Origin: Arthrobacter sp. SX1312
GTDB lineage: Bacteria > Actinomycetota > Actinomycetes > Actinomycetales > Micrococcaceae
Length of the DNA: 64,000 nucleotides
NCBI RefSeq assembly: GCF_002929295.1
Contig: NZ_PJIM01000003.1
Location: 434,001-498,000 of the forward strand
Reading direction: 5' to 3'
Below the pieces are notes generated by a model. It was not told the origin of the DNA. It saw only the letters and a program-made list of their open reading frames with translations, and did no database searches. The translations under genes and the position numbers were made by a program. Numbering within the stretch: position 1 is the first letter of the stretch; each line of letters starts with the position of its first letter. Below, in pieces: positions 57,607 to 64,000 of the stretch.

Positions 57607-58548
57607 ATGCCTGTTCAGGAACGGCTTTCGGAGTTCACGCGAATGCGCGATCTCAAGGAGATCCAATGGTCCGGCCCCATTCCCCAGCTGCCCTCCCCTA
57701 GCTGGTGGGCCTCCGACAACACACTTATCCGTGGCCGGAGTGAGGAACATGGCCGGGTCATCGCCAAGGTGATGAGTCGCCATGCGTGGTCCTGGCGCAA
57801 CCGCCACGGCATGATCCAGGCAGCGGTGGCAGCCGGCGAGAACGGAATCGGCCCCAGAGTCCACGCCTACGACGAGGAAATCGGCATCCTCCTCGTGGAG
57901 GAGTTGGCGGACGACTGGCGCGTGGTGCGCCTGGACTACTACGCGGACCCTCAGTTCCGCTCGAACCTACTCAGCGCGCGTAGAACCTTCGCTGCACTCG
58001 ATCTGAACCTGGCCCCACGCAGTCCCATCGCCGACCTTATCCAACTCGAGGAGGAGTGCCGCGATCGAGGAGTAGCTCTCGATCCACGGGTTACAACCGG
58101 CGTCGAGCACCTGCTGCGCTTCAGGGAGGTACTGCTCGAGTACCGCAGAGGCGTCGAGCTCCGACCCTCGCAGGGCGAAGCGACCTCGTCCAATCTGATG
58201 GTCCATCGGGACGGCCAGGTGAGGATCGTCGGCTGGGGCTCAGCCGCACAGCTGTCCCAGGTCCATGACACGGCCCTCCTGGTCTCCGAGGCATGCCCCA
58301 CGGTACTCAGCGCGGAGGCACTGATCCGGGAGGTGATACCGGAGGCCACGTCCAGGGACATCGCCGTGGTGCAGGCTATCTCGCTCATCGAGCACCTGCG
58401 GTGGTCCCTGCTCACCTCCCTGCGCGCGGCCACCGACCCGGACGAGAACCTCGACTCCATCAAGTACGGACTCTGGCACATGACCCTCGCCGAAATCGCC
58501 CTTGCCGACCGTAACTTCATGACCGAACTAGAAAAGGAACTGTCCTGA
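57607..58548 (+). CDS. APH/choline-kinase-like pseudokinase
   Basis: A 313-residue protein with the fold pattern of aminoglycoside/choline phosphotransferases, but with key residues replaced. The catalytic HxDxxxxN loop reads GEATSSNLMV (near residue 197; no Asp) and the metal-binding DFD reads VGWG. The N-lobe keeps AKVMSRHAWSWRNRHGMIQAA and GPRVHAYDEEIGILLVEEL. AAGGAG lies 8 bases before the ATG. Its last base overlaps the ATG of an intact paralogue, so it probably pairs with it as a regulatory subunit or ligand sensor. Confidence 0.7.
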   Translation: MPVQERLSEFTRMRDLKEIQWSGPIPQLPSPSWWASDNTLIRGRSEEHGRVIAKVMSRHAWSWRNRHGMIQAAVAAGENGIGPRVHAYDEEIGILLVEELADDWRVVRLDYYADPQFRSNLLSARRTFAALDLNLAPRSPIADLIQLEEECRDRGVALDPRVTTGVEHLLRFREVLLEYRRGVELRPSQGEATSSNLMVHRDGQVRIVGWGSAAQLSQVHDTALLVSEACPTVLSAEALIREVIPEATSRDIAVVQAISLIEHLRWSLLTSLRAATDPDENLDSIKYGLWHMTLAEIALADRNFMTELEKELS

Positions 58549-59471
58549 TGACTACCCAGACCGACATCGATACACTCTCGGACAGCTCCAGCCGCAACCC
58601 GGACTGGGCAGGATCCACACCGGTCGTCAATCCAGTCCCTGGGGGCCTGACGAACCACAACTTCCGGCTCTCCATGACCGGGATCGAGCACGAGATCTTC
58701 GCCAAGATCCCCGGCCCGGGCACGGAGGCGTTCATCGACCGCTCGGTGGCCAACGCAGCCGCCCGTCAGGCCGCCGAGGTCGGCATCAGCCCGCGCGTCC
58801 TGTTCTTCGACGCCGAGACCGGGATCGAGTATTCCGAGTTCCTCGGGGAGGGTTATCGAACCGCGACGACTCTCGACTTCCAGAGCATGGAGCTTCTGGA
58901 GAAAATCATCGACATCTACCAGGCGTGGCACCAGACGCCGCCACTACCTCAGACCAAGACGATGTTGGACATGGTGGACGAGCACCTGGATCAGGTTCGC
59001 AGTTCTGCGATCGCCCTGCCCTCCTGGGCTGACGACGTCGTCGAGGCTTACGGTCGCGCGGCCAAGCGCTTTCGCGCCTCCGGGCTGACCCTTGTCCCCG
59101 CGCACAATGATCCGATGCCGGGCAATTTCCTGCTGGGAGACGACGGATCAGTGAAGCTGGTCGATTTCGATTACGCAGCCAACAACGAAGTGACCTACGA
59201 GCTTGCTCTTCTTTTCACCGAGATGTTCACCAGCGTGGACGATACCCGGGTACTCGTCCGTCGCTACCGGGGCAAGGACGACGAACCGTTCTTCGCTCGT
59301 GTCATGGTGTGCCGCATGATCTGTGATACCAAGTGGGGGCTGTGGGGCCTGATCAACAATGCGGTCCGGGATGAGGAATTCGACTACTACAAATACGGCA
59401 CCTGGAAGCTCTACCGCAGCTTTCTCGTCTCGAAGCACCCACAGTTCGAAGAGTGGCTGGATCTGATCTGA
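58548..59471 (+). CDS. Choline/ethanolamine-kinase-like phosphotransferase
   Basis: A 307-residue kinase: VPGGLTNHNFRL at the N-terminus (nucleotide loop), FAKIPGPGTEAFIDRSVANAA, the catalytic VPAHNDPMPGNFLLGDDG loop (about residue 184), VDFDYAANNEVTYELA (metal Asp), and WGLWGLINNA at the end. The pattern is closest to choline kinases of the LicA type. It would phosphorylate a small alcohol such as choline or ethanolamine; the substrate is not proven. It is coupled to the pseudokinase upstream and to the M20 gene downstream (TGATG overlap). Confidence 0.85.
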   Translation: MTTQTDIDTLSDSSSRNPDWAGSTPVVNPVPGGLTNHNFRLSMTGIEHEIFAKIPGPGTEAFIDRSVANAAARQAAEVGISPRVLFFDAETGIEYSEFLGEGYRTATTLDFQSMELLEKIIDIYQAWHQTPPLPQTKTMLDMVDEHLDQVRSSAIALPSWADDVVEAYGRAAKRFRASGLTLVPAHNDPMPGNFLLGDDGSVKLVDFDYAANNEVTYELALLFTEMFTSVDDTRVLVRRYRGKDDEPFFARVMVCRMICDTKWGLWGLINNAVRDEEFDYYKYGTWKLYRSFLVSKHPQFEEWLDLI

Positions 59472-60736
59472 TGGTCAGCGCTGACGACCGGGACGGGCTC
59501 CTGCGTACCTTCAGTGCATTCTCCGAGATCGGAGCGAAGAACGGTGGCCTCCATCGCCTGACCGGCACACCGGCGGATGGTGCAGCCCGGAGTCTTCTGA
59601 CGTCCAGCTTCCGGGAACGCGGCTACACAGTGGCACGTGACGCGGTCGGGAACCTTTTCGGGTTGGTGTTCCCACCGGGCGAACGGCCCACGATCCTTCT
59701 CGGCTCACATCTGGACTCGCAGCCGGACGGCGGACGATTCGACGGACAGACCGGTGTGGTGATCGCACTGTGGGCAGCACGCGTTCTCGAGCCGAAGATC
59801 CGGTCAGGTGAGCTGCCGTTCAACCTGGGCGTGGTGAACTGGACCAACGAGGAAGGCGCCCGGTTCCAGCCGAGCGTGCTCGGTAGCAGCGTCTTCACCG
59901 GCCGCATCCCGGTCCAGGCTGCTCTTGGCGCGACAGATTCTCGCGGGACCACGCTCGGAGAGAGCCTGGCCGGGATCGATGCTCTGGGGACTGACGAGGT
60001 TCCCCTCCCCTCGGCTTACCTCGAGGTCCATGTTGAGCAAGGGGGCGTACTCGAACGCGAAGGTGTGGACATCGGCGTCGTGGAGGGCGCGTGGGGTGCT
60101 CTGAAACTGGACGTCCAGGTCATCGGCCTGCAGACACATACTGGTCCGACCCCTATGGCGGAGCGCGTTGATGCGCTGTACGCGACCGCACTCCTGGTCA
60201 CTGCGGTGCGCCAAATGGGCCTTGATCAGCCCGGAGGTCGCCTCCACACGACGGTCGGTTCTCTCCGAATCACTCCCGATTCGCCGAACTGCACCCCGTC
60301 CGAAGTCCGCTCCAAGGTCGAACTGCGGTCCGACGACCCCACGATCCTGACCGCTTCGAGGACCGAGCTCGAAGCGGTCCTCGAGGAGATCGGCCGGGTG
60401 ACTGGAGCGAGCCTGGAAGTCTCTGCCGAGTCGCTGCGTGAGACAACGCGCATGTGGCCACAAGGCCCCGAGATCCTGGAACGAGCAGCGACCGGCTGTC
60501 AGTTGTCGAGCCGCCGCATGAAGACTGTCGCCGGACACGATGCCCTCGTCATGAACACCGCAGTACCGAGCGTGCTGTTCTTTCTTCCCAGCGTGGGCGG
60601 ACAGACTCACAACTGCCGCGAAATGACCCAGGAAAAGGACCTGTTGAATGGGCTCAGCGTGATGGTGAAGGCGGTGGAGACCCTGGGAGAAACCTACGCA
60701 AGCAGCCCCGAAGGCGATAAGAATCCAGCCTCCTAG
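59471..60736 (+). CDS. M20-family amidohydrolase (hydantoinase/carbamoylase type)
   Basis: A 421-residue zinc hydrolase: HLDSQPDGGRFDGQTGV (first ligands, about residue 77), WTNEEGARFQPSVLGSSVF (catalytic Glu, about 120), EVHVEQGGVLEREG (about 190), TGPTPMAERVDAL, and the C-terminal VPSVLFFLPSVGGQTHNCREMT with the last His. This group cleaves N-carbamoyl or ureido amide bonds (carbamoylase, allantoate or ureidoglycine hydrolase). Start overlaps the kinase stop. It suggests that the operon handles an amide or N-carbamoyl compound; no specific pathway can be named. Confidence 0.88.
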   Translation: MVSADDRDGLLRTFSAFSEIGAKNGGLHRLTGTPADGAARSLLTSSFRERGYTVARDAVGNLFGLVFPPGERPTILLGSHLDSQPDGGRFDGQTGVVIALWAARVLEPKIRSGELPFNLGVVNWTNEEGARFQPSVLGSSVFTGRIPVQAALGATDSRGTTLGESLAGIDALGTDEVPLPSAYLEVHVEQGGVLEREGVDIGVVEGAWGALKLDVQVIGLQTHTGPTPMAERVDALYATALLVTAVRQMGLDQPGGRLHTTVGSLRITPDSPNCTPSEVRSKVELRSDDPTILTASRTELEAVLEEIGRVTGASLEVSAESLRETTRMWPQGPEILERAATGCQLSSRRMKTVAGHDALVMNTAVPSVLFFLPSVGGQTHNCREMTQEKDLLNGLSVMVKAVETLGETYASSPEGDKNPAS

Positions 60737-60832
60737 GACAGCGATGAATCTAGCGAGATCGACCGGTCTCTCAACGGCCTCATTATGGCCGAGGCCCTGC
60801 TGGAACTGACGGAGAGCTGACCCGCGGACCTT

Positions 60833-60849
60833 CGGCCCTATCAGGGCCG
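60833..60849 (+). terminator. Short hairpin after the M20 gene
   Basis: CGGCCCT and AGGGCCG enclose ATC, ending 11 bases before the next gene. It probably separates the M20 operon from the membrane hydrolase gene. Confidence 0.5.
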
Positions 60850-60859
60850 GAACCGACCC

Positions 60860-62587
60860 ATGATGCTGGACGATGATCCCGGCCCGCCACGTCCGGAAGG
60901 CAAACGACACCAGATGGCCACCCACTTCGACGCGGACCCCACCCTCTCCATGCGCGTGCGCAAGCTGATGGAACCCGTCTGGGCCGACCGGCGGGTAGGC
61001 GCTGCCGTGGCGTTGGCGGTCACCGCCGGCTGCGGTCTCGTACAGGGCCGGCGGACTCCCCGCGGTCCCCTCACCAGCACGGAGTCGCTCGACACGATGC
61101 TCCTCTGCCTGCTGGTCGGCGTGGCCACAGGGTTCATCCTCCGATCGCGGTGGGCCATGCTGGCTGCGCCCGTGGTGGTCGTCGTCGTCTTCGAAGTCAC
61201 GCGCGTTGGCACGGACGGGCCCACCGTGGACGAGATCTCCACCAGCGCCTACGGCATCCTCGCGTTCCTCGTCGGGCGCGGCTTCCATGCCCTGCTCGCC
61301 CTGCCCGCGATGATCCTGGGCGCGGCGATCGGCGCCGGAGCGGCGCGACGACTCACGCGCTCCCCCGACGACACCCACCGGGCGGGTGCCGGCGTCGTCG
61401 TCCGCCGGGTTGTTGCAGCCCTCATGGCGGTCGCGCTCATCGCGCTCGCGGTGCTCATCGCCCGGCCGGCCGGCACAACCCCCATCCAGGCCTCCGACGG
61501 CGAACCCGCGACCGGCAGCATCGCCGAACTCACGACGGTGGAGACCGGCGACAAGGACCTCGGCATCATGCTGCGCGGCGTCGACGTGGAGAAACCCGTC
61601 CTGCTGTTCCTCGCAGGCGGCCCGGGCGGATCCGAACTGGGCGCCATGCGCAACCATCTGCAGGAGCTGGAGGAATACTTCGTGGTCGCCACCCTGGATC
61701 AGCGGGGAACCGGCACCTCGTACCCTGAGCTGGACCCGGCGTCCACCCTCACCCTCGAGAGCTCCATCGAGGCCGCGATCACCGTCACGAACGCCCTGCG
61801 GGAACGCTTCGACGAGGACCGGATCTACCTGATGGGCCAGTCCGCCGGCACCATCCACGGCGTTCTCGCCGTCCAGCAGGAGCCGGAGCTCTACCACGCG
61901 TTCATCGGCACCGGGCAGATGGTCAGTCCGCTGGAGACGGACACCATCTTCTACAGGGACACGCTCGCCTGGGCCGCACAGAACGGCGATACGGAGCTGG
62001 TGGAGGAGCTCGAACGGATCGGTCCGCCGCCCTATGCGAGCATGCGGGACCACGAGACCGCGTTGTCCCACGAGCACCAGGTGTATCCCTACGACCACAC
62101 CGGCGGTTCGGAGGGCGAAGGAGAACCGTTGGAGGACTTCCTCGTCCCCGAGTACACGCTCACCGACCAGGTCCACCTGCTCGGGGCGTTCATGGACACC
62201 TTCTCGGTCATCTACCCCCAGCTCCAGGACACCGACTTCCGCACCGACGTCACCAGCCTCGACGTCCCGGTCTACTTCGTGCAGGGCGCCCACGAGGCCC
62301 GCGGCCGCGCCGAGCCGTTCGCCGAATGGTTCGAGCTGCTCGAGGCCCCGGTCAAGGAGACCACCGAGCTTTCGACCTCCGGCCACCGTCCGCTGTTTGA
62401 ACAGCCCGACGAGTTCGTGGCCTATCTCCGCGATACGGTGCTCGCCCGGGACGCCGCCGTCCCGAGCGGACGCCCCGTGGGCGGGAGGATCCATCATGAC
62501 AGCCGCCGATCGTGCAGCAGTGTGCAGGACCAGCCCCGCCGTAGATACAGGATTCGCCCGACGCGGGGAGGGCACCCGGCTCCATAG
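60860..62587 (+). CDS. Membrane-anchored alpha/beta hydrolase
   Basis: A 575-residue protein. The first 190 residues hold four or more membrane helices (AAVALAVTAGCGLV, MLAAPVVVVVVFEV, ALLALPAMILGAAIGAGAA, VVAALMAVALIALAVLIA). The rest is an alpha/beta-hydrolase: VLLFLAGGPGGSELG, TLDQRGTGTSYPEL, nucleophile GQSAGT near 327, Asp in FVQGAHEARG and His in STSGHRPLFEQP near 510. It resembles proline-iminopeptidase-like hydrolases facing outward. The C-terminal 35 residues are basic and unstructured. ATG at 60914 is an alternative start. Substrate unknown. Confidence 0.82.
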   Translation: MMLDDDPGPPRPEGKRHQMATHFDADPTLSMRVRKLMEPVWADRRVGAAVALAVTAGCGLVQGRRTPRGPLTSTESLDTMLLCLLVGVATGFILRSRWAMLAAPVVVVVVFEVTRVGTDGPTVDEISTSAYGILAFLVGRGFHALLALPAMILGAAIGAGAARRLTRSPDDTHRAGAGVVVRRVVAALMAVALIALAVLIARPAGTTPIQASDGEPATGSIAELTTVETGDKDLGIMLRGVDVEKPVLLFLAGGPGGSELGAMRNHLQELEEYFVVATLDQRGTGTSYPELDPASTLTLESSIEAAITVTNALRERFDEDRIYLMGQSAGTIHGVLAVQQEPELYHAFIGTGQMVSPLETDTIFYRDTLAWAAQNGDTELVEELERIGPPPYASMRDHETALSHEHQVYPYDHTGGSEGEGEPLEDFLVPEYTLTDQVHLLGAFMDTFSVIYPQLQDTDFRTDVTSLDVPVYFVQGAHEARGRAEPFAEWFELLEAPVKETTELSTSGHRPLFEQPDEFVAYLRDTVLARDAAVPSGRPVGGRIHHDSRRSCSSVQDQPRRRYRIRPTRGGHPAP

Positions 62588-62597
62588 CGTCGTCCGC

Positions 62598-62939
62598 ATG
62601 AACCTTCCCGTGATCGCCGGAACCATCTCGACCGTACTGTTCGCCCTGTCGACGCTGCCGATGCTGCTCAAGGCCGTGCGCACCCGCAACATGGAGTCCT
62701 ACAGTCTGGGGCACATGGCGATCAGCAACGTGGCCAACGTGGTCCACTCGGTGTACGTGTTCAGCCTGCCGCCGGGGCCCATCTGGATGCTCCACGCGTT
62801 CTACGGTGTGGCGTCGGCGCTCATGCTCGTCTGGTATCTGCGGTTCTCGAAGACTCCCCGGGAGAGCGGCACCGACGTCGTCGTAAGCCCACGCGCCACC
62901 GACGACGCCGTGGCGGCCGCCCGGCGGCGCGGCGCCTGA
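62598..62939 (+). CDS. SemiSWEET-like small membrane transporter
   Basis: A 113-residue protein with three helices and the SemiSWEET/PQ-loop pattern: GTISTVLFALSTLPMLLKAV, SYSLGHMAISNVANVVHSVYV and MLHAFYGVASALMLVWYLRF. Such proteins dimerise and carry sugars or related small molecules. The last 25 residues are a charged tail. The start is 11 bases after the hydrolase stop, though a good ribosome-binding site is not evident, so it may be translated by coupling. Confidence 0.8.
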   Translation: MNLPVIAGTISTVLFALSTLPMLLKAVRTRNMESYSLGHMAISNVANVVHSVYVFSLPPGPIWMLHAFYGVASALMLVWYLRFSKTPRESGTDVVVSPRATDDAVAAARRRGA

Positions 62940-62974
62940 CGCGCGAGGCACGCGGCGGACGGCTGGCGCGCGAG

Positions 62975-63008
62975 CCGGACGGCCGGGGCGGAAACCCCGG
63001 CCGTCCGG
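62975..63008. terminator. Strong hairpin terminator
   Basis: Perfect 14-bp arms CCGGACGGCCGGGG and CCCCGGCCGTCCGG with a CGGAAA loop follow the SemiSWEET gene by 36 bases and precede the TPR regulator gene by 42. Confidence 0.8.
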
Positions 63009-63050
63009 CCGTGGTGCGGCAGGGCCGGCAGGACTACCCTTAAGGCCCTG

Positions 63051-64000
63051 ATGGACACCGAGGAGCTGACCGAACTCCTGAGCACCGGGCGGGCGGAACA
63101 CGCCCGGGGCGAATGGCGTGCCGCGTTCGAGGCCCTGAGCGCGGCCGACGCCTCCATTCCCCTGGACGTCGACGACCTCGAACTGCTCGGCAGCGCTGCG
63201 TGGTGGAGCGGCAACGTGAGGGAGAACTGCGAGGTCTCGGAGCGGGTCTTCCAGCAGCACTGCGAGAGCCAGTCCATGGAGCGGGCCGCGATGAAGGCGC
63301 TCGAGCTCGCACTCCTCTGGGTGAACCGGGGAGACCTCGCCGTCGGCTCCGGGTGGCTCAGCCGTGCCCGGCGCATCCTCCGGGACCTGCCCGAAAGCCC
63401 CGCCCACGGGTATCTCCTGTACCTGGAGGCCGTCCTGGAACTGGACTTCTCCGGCACCTCCCCGCCGTCGTCGTACGCCTCGCGGCTCCGTAAGATGAGC
63501 GAGCACTTCGCCGACCCCGCCCTGATGTCCCTCGGGCTCGTGCTGTCCGGACTCGCCGACGTGCGCAGCGGCGAGACGGCGCGGGGCTTCGCCGAACTCG
63601 ATGAGGCGATGCTGCCGGTGCTCGCCAACCGGATCGCCCTGGAGTGGGTGGGCGACATCTACTGCACGGTGATCCACGTGTGCCACGAACTTGCCGACTA
63701 CCGCCGCATGCGGTCCTGGACCGCGGCCACCGAACAATGGTGCGCCCGCTTCGGCAGCGAGGTCATGTACACCGGGGTCTGCCGGGTGCACCGCCTGGAA
63801 CTGCTGAGCATCGAGGGCGGCTGGCCCGACGTCGAACCGCAGATCGAGCGCGCCAGCGCCGACCTCGTGGACAAGAACACGTGGGCCGCCGGCGAGGGCT
63901 ACTACCAGCTCGGGGAGATCCGGCGGATGCGCGGGGATCCGGAGGGCGCGCGGGCCGCGTTCGCGCTGGCGAGGAGTTGCGGCATCGAACCCCAGCCGGG
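63051..64000 (+). CDS. TPR-containing regulator-like protein, 3' end cut by window
   Basis: At least 316 residues of helical TPR-type repeats are visible: GRAEHARGEWRAAFEALSAAD, LGSAAWWSGNVRENCEVSERVF, ALELALLWVNRGDLAVGSGWLSRA, and late YYQLGEIRRMRGDPEGARAAFALA. This pattern is that of actinobacterial proteins that end in a LuxR helix-turn-helix; that end lies outside the window, so the regulator label is inference. ATG at 63051 follows the strong terminator. Confidence 0.75.
   Translation, partial: MDTEELTELLSTGRAEHARGEWRAAFEALSAADASIPLDVDDLELLGSAAWWSGNVRENCEVSERVFQQHCESQSMERAAMKALELALLWVNRGDLAVGSGWLSRARRILRDLPESPAHGYLLYLEAVLELDFSGTSPPSSYASRLRKMSEHFADPALMSLGLVLSGLADVRSGETARGFAELDEAMLPVLANRIALEWVGDIYCTVIHVCHELADYRRMRSWTAATEQWCARFGSEVMYTGVCRVHRLELLSIEGGWPDVEPQIERASADLVDKNTWAAGEGYYQLGEIRRMRGDPEGARAAFALARSCGIEPQP

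Noticed and set aside
59804-62692. 962-codon minus-strand open frame
   Set aside because: It is antisense to the M20 and alpha/beta hydrolase genes, both of which have full catalytic motifs; long open antisense frames are normal at this GC content.
62352-63791. 479-codon minus-strand frame at the right end
   Set aside because: Shadow of the SemiSWEET and TPR genes, and it crosses a strong terminator; no motif.

Overview
The window is high-GC DNA with frequent GTG and TTG starts, many ATGA/GTGA stop-start overlaps and an actinobacterial gene complement: DhaK/DhaL kinase subunits without DhaM, a GlcG/HbpS heme-binding protein, a large TPR regulator and a SemiSWEET. It most resembles the chromosome of a soil Micrococcaceae member such as Arthrobacter or a relative. 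This is inferred from gene content and style, because no rRNA is present.

Left part (1-20.3 kb), catabolic modules. An Ldh-family dehydrogenase and an L-2-hydroxyglutarate oxidase (minus) diverge from a cytosolic periplasmic-binding-fold protein across a long palindrome. A hemerythrin, phosphoribosyltransferase and SDR group follows (3.5-5.9 kb). A heme-dependent oxidative N-demethylase set (6.1-10.3 kb: catalytic subunit, Fe-S flavin reductase, DmmA-like subunit, APC permease) diverges from a GntR/FCD regulator coupled to a soluble cache-domain protein. Next is an aldolase-HAD-dhaL-dhaK operon with a divergent heme-binding protein, then an SRPBCC protein, an alpha/beta hydrolase and a hybrid GAF/kinase/LuxR regulator. 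A broken second dhaK lies at 20.4-20.96 kb. A third dhaK trace, just its 3' tail, is fused in frame to a membrane-protein gene at 12.1 kb.

Middle part (21-48.4 kb), a defence-type island, locally richer in AT. It holds a GmrSD-like DUF262/DUF1524 protein, a PLD-helicase-DUF3427 protein and a single-chain N6-adenine restriction-modification protein. It then has a pseudogenised TIR-like gene and a three-gene operon of two Eco57I-type methylase proteins plus a GIY-YIG/helicase. A non-coding stretch with three perfect palindromes sits just upstream of that operon. Further on are two secreted or anchored proteins, a coupled pair (DUF6308-like plus a nuclease-like protein), a McrA-like HNH protein, a DUF91-DUF5655 protein, an EVE-like/HNH protein and an SF1 helicase with a large unassigned N-terminus. 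The island ends near an IS3 transposase scrap and a degenerate fMet-like tRNA. No integrase is visible.

Right part (48.6-64 kb). A helicase-associated-domain protein is followed by two decayed genes (a GT8 glycosyltransferase with a 15-C tract and a lactone oxidase). A kdgT-DUF1537 kinase-pdxA2-GntR operon probably converts D-threonate or D-erythronate to DHAP. An inositol-phosphatase-family gene faces a frameshifted GntR gene followed by a pseudokinase, a choline-kinase-like gene and an M20 amidohydrolase. The window closes with a membrane-anchored alpha/beta hydrolase, a SemiSWEET and the start of a large TPR regulator. Both the dhaKL operon and the threonate-type operon would deliver triose phosphate to central metabolism.
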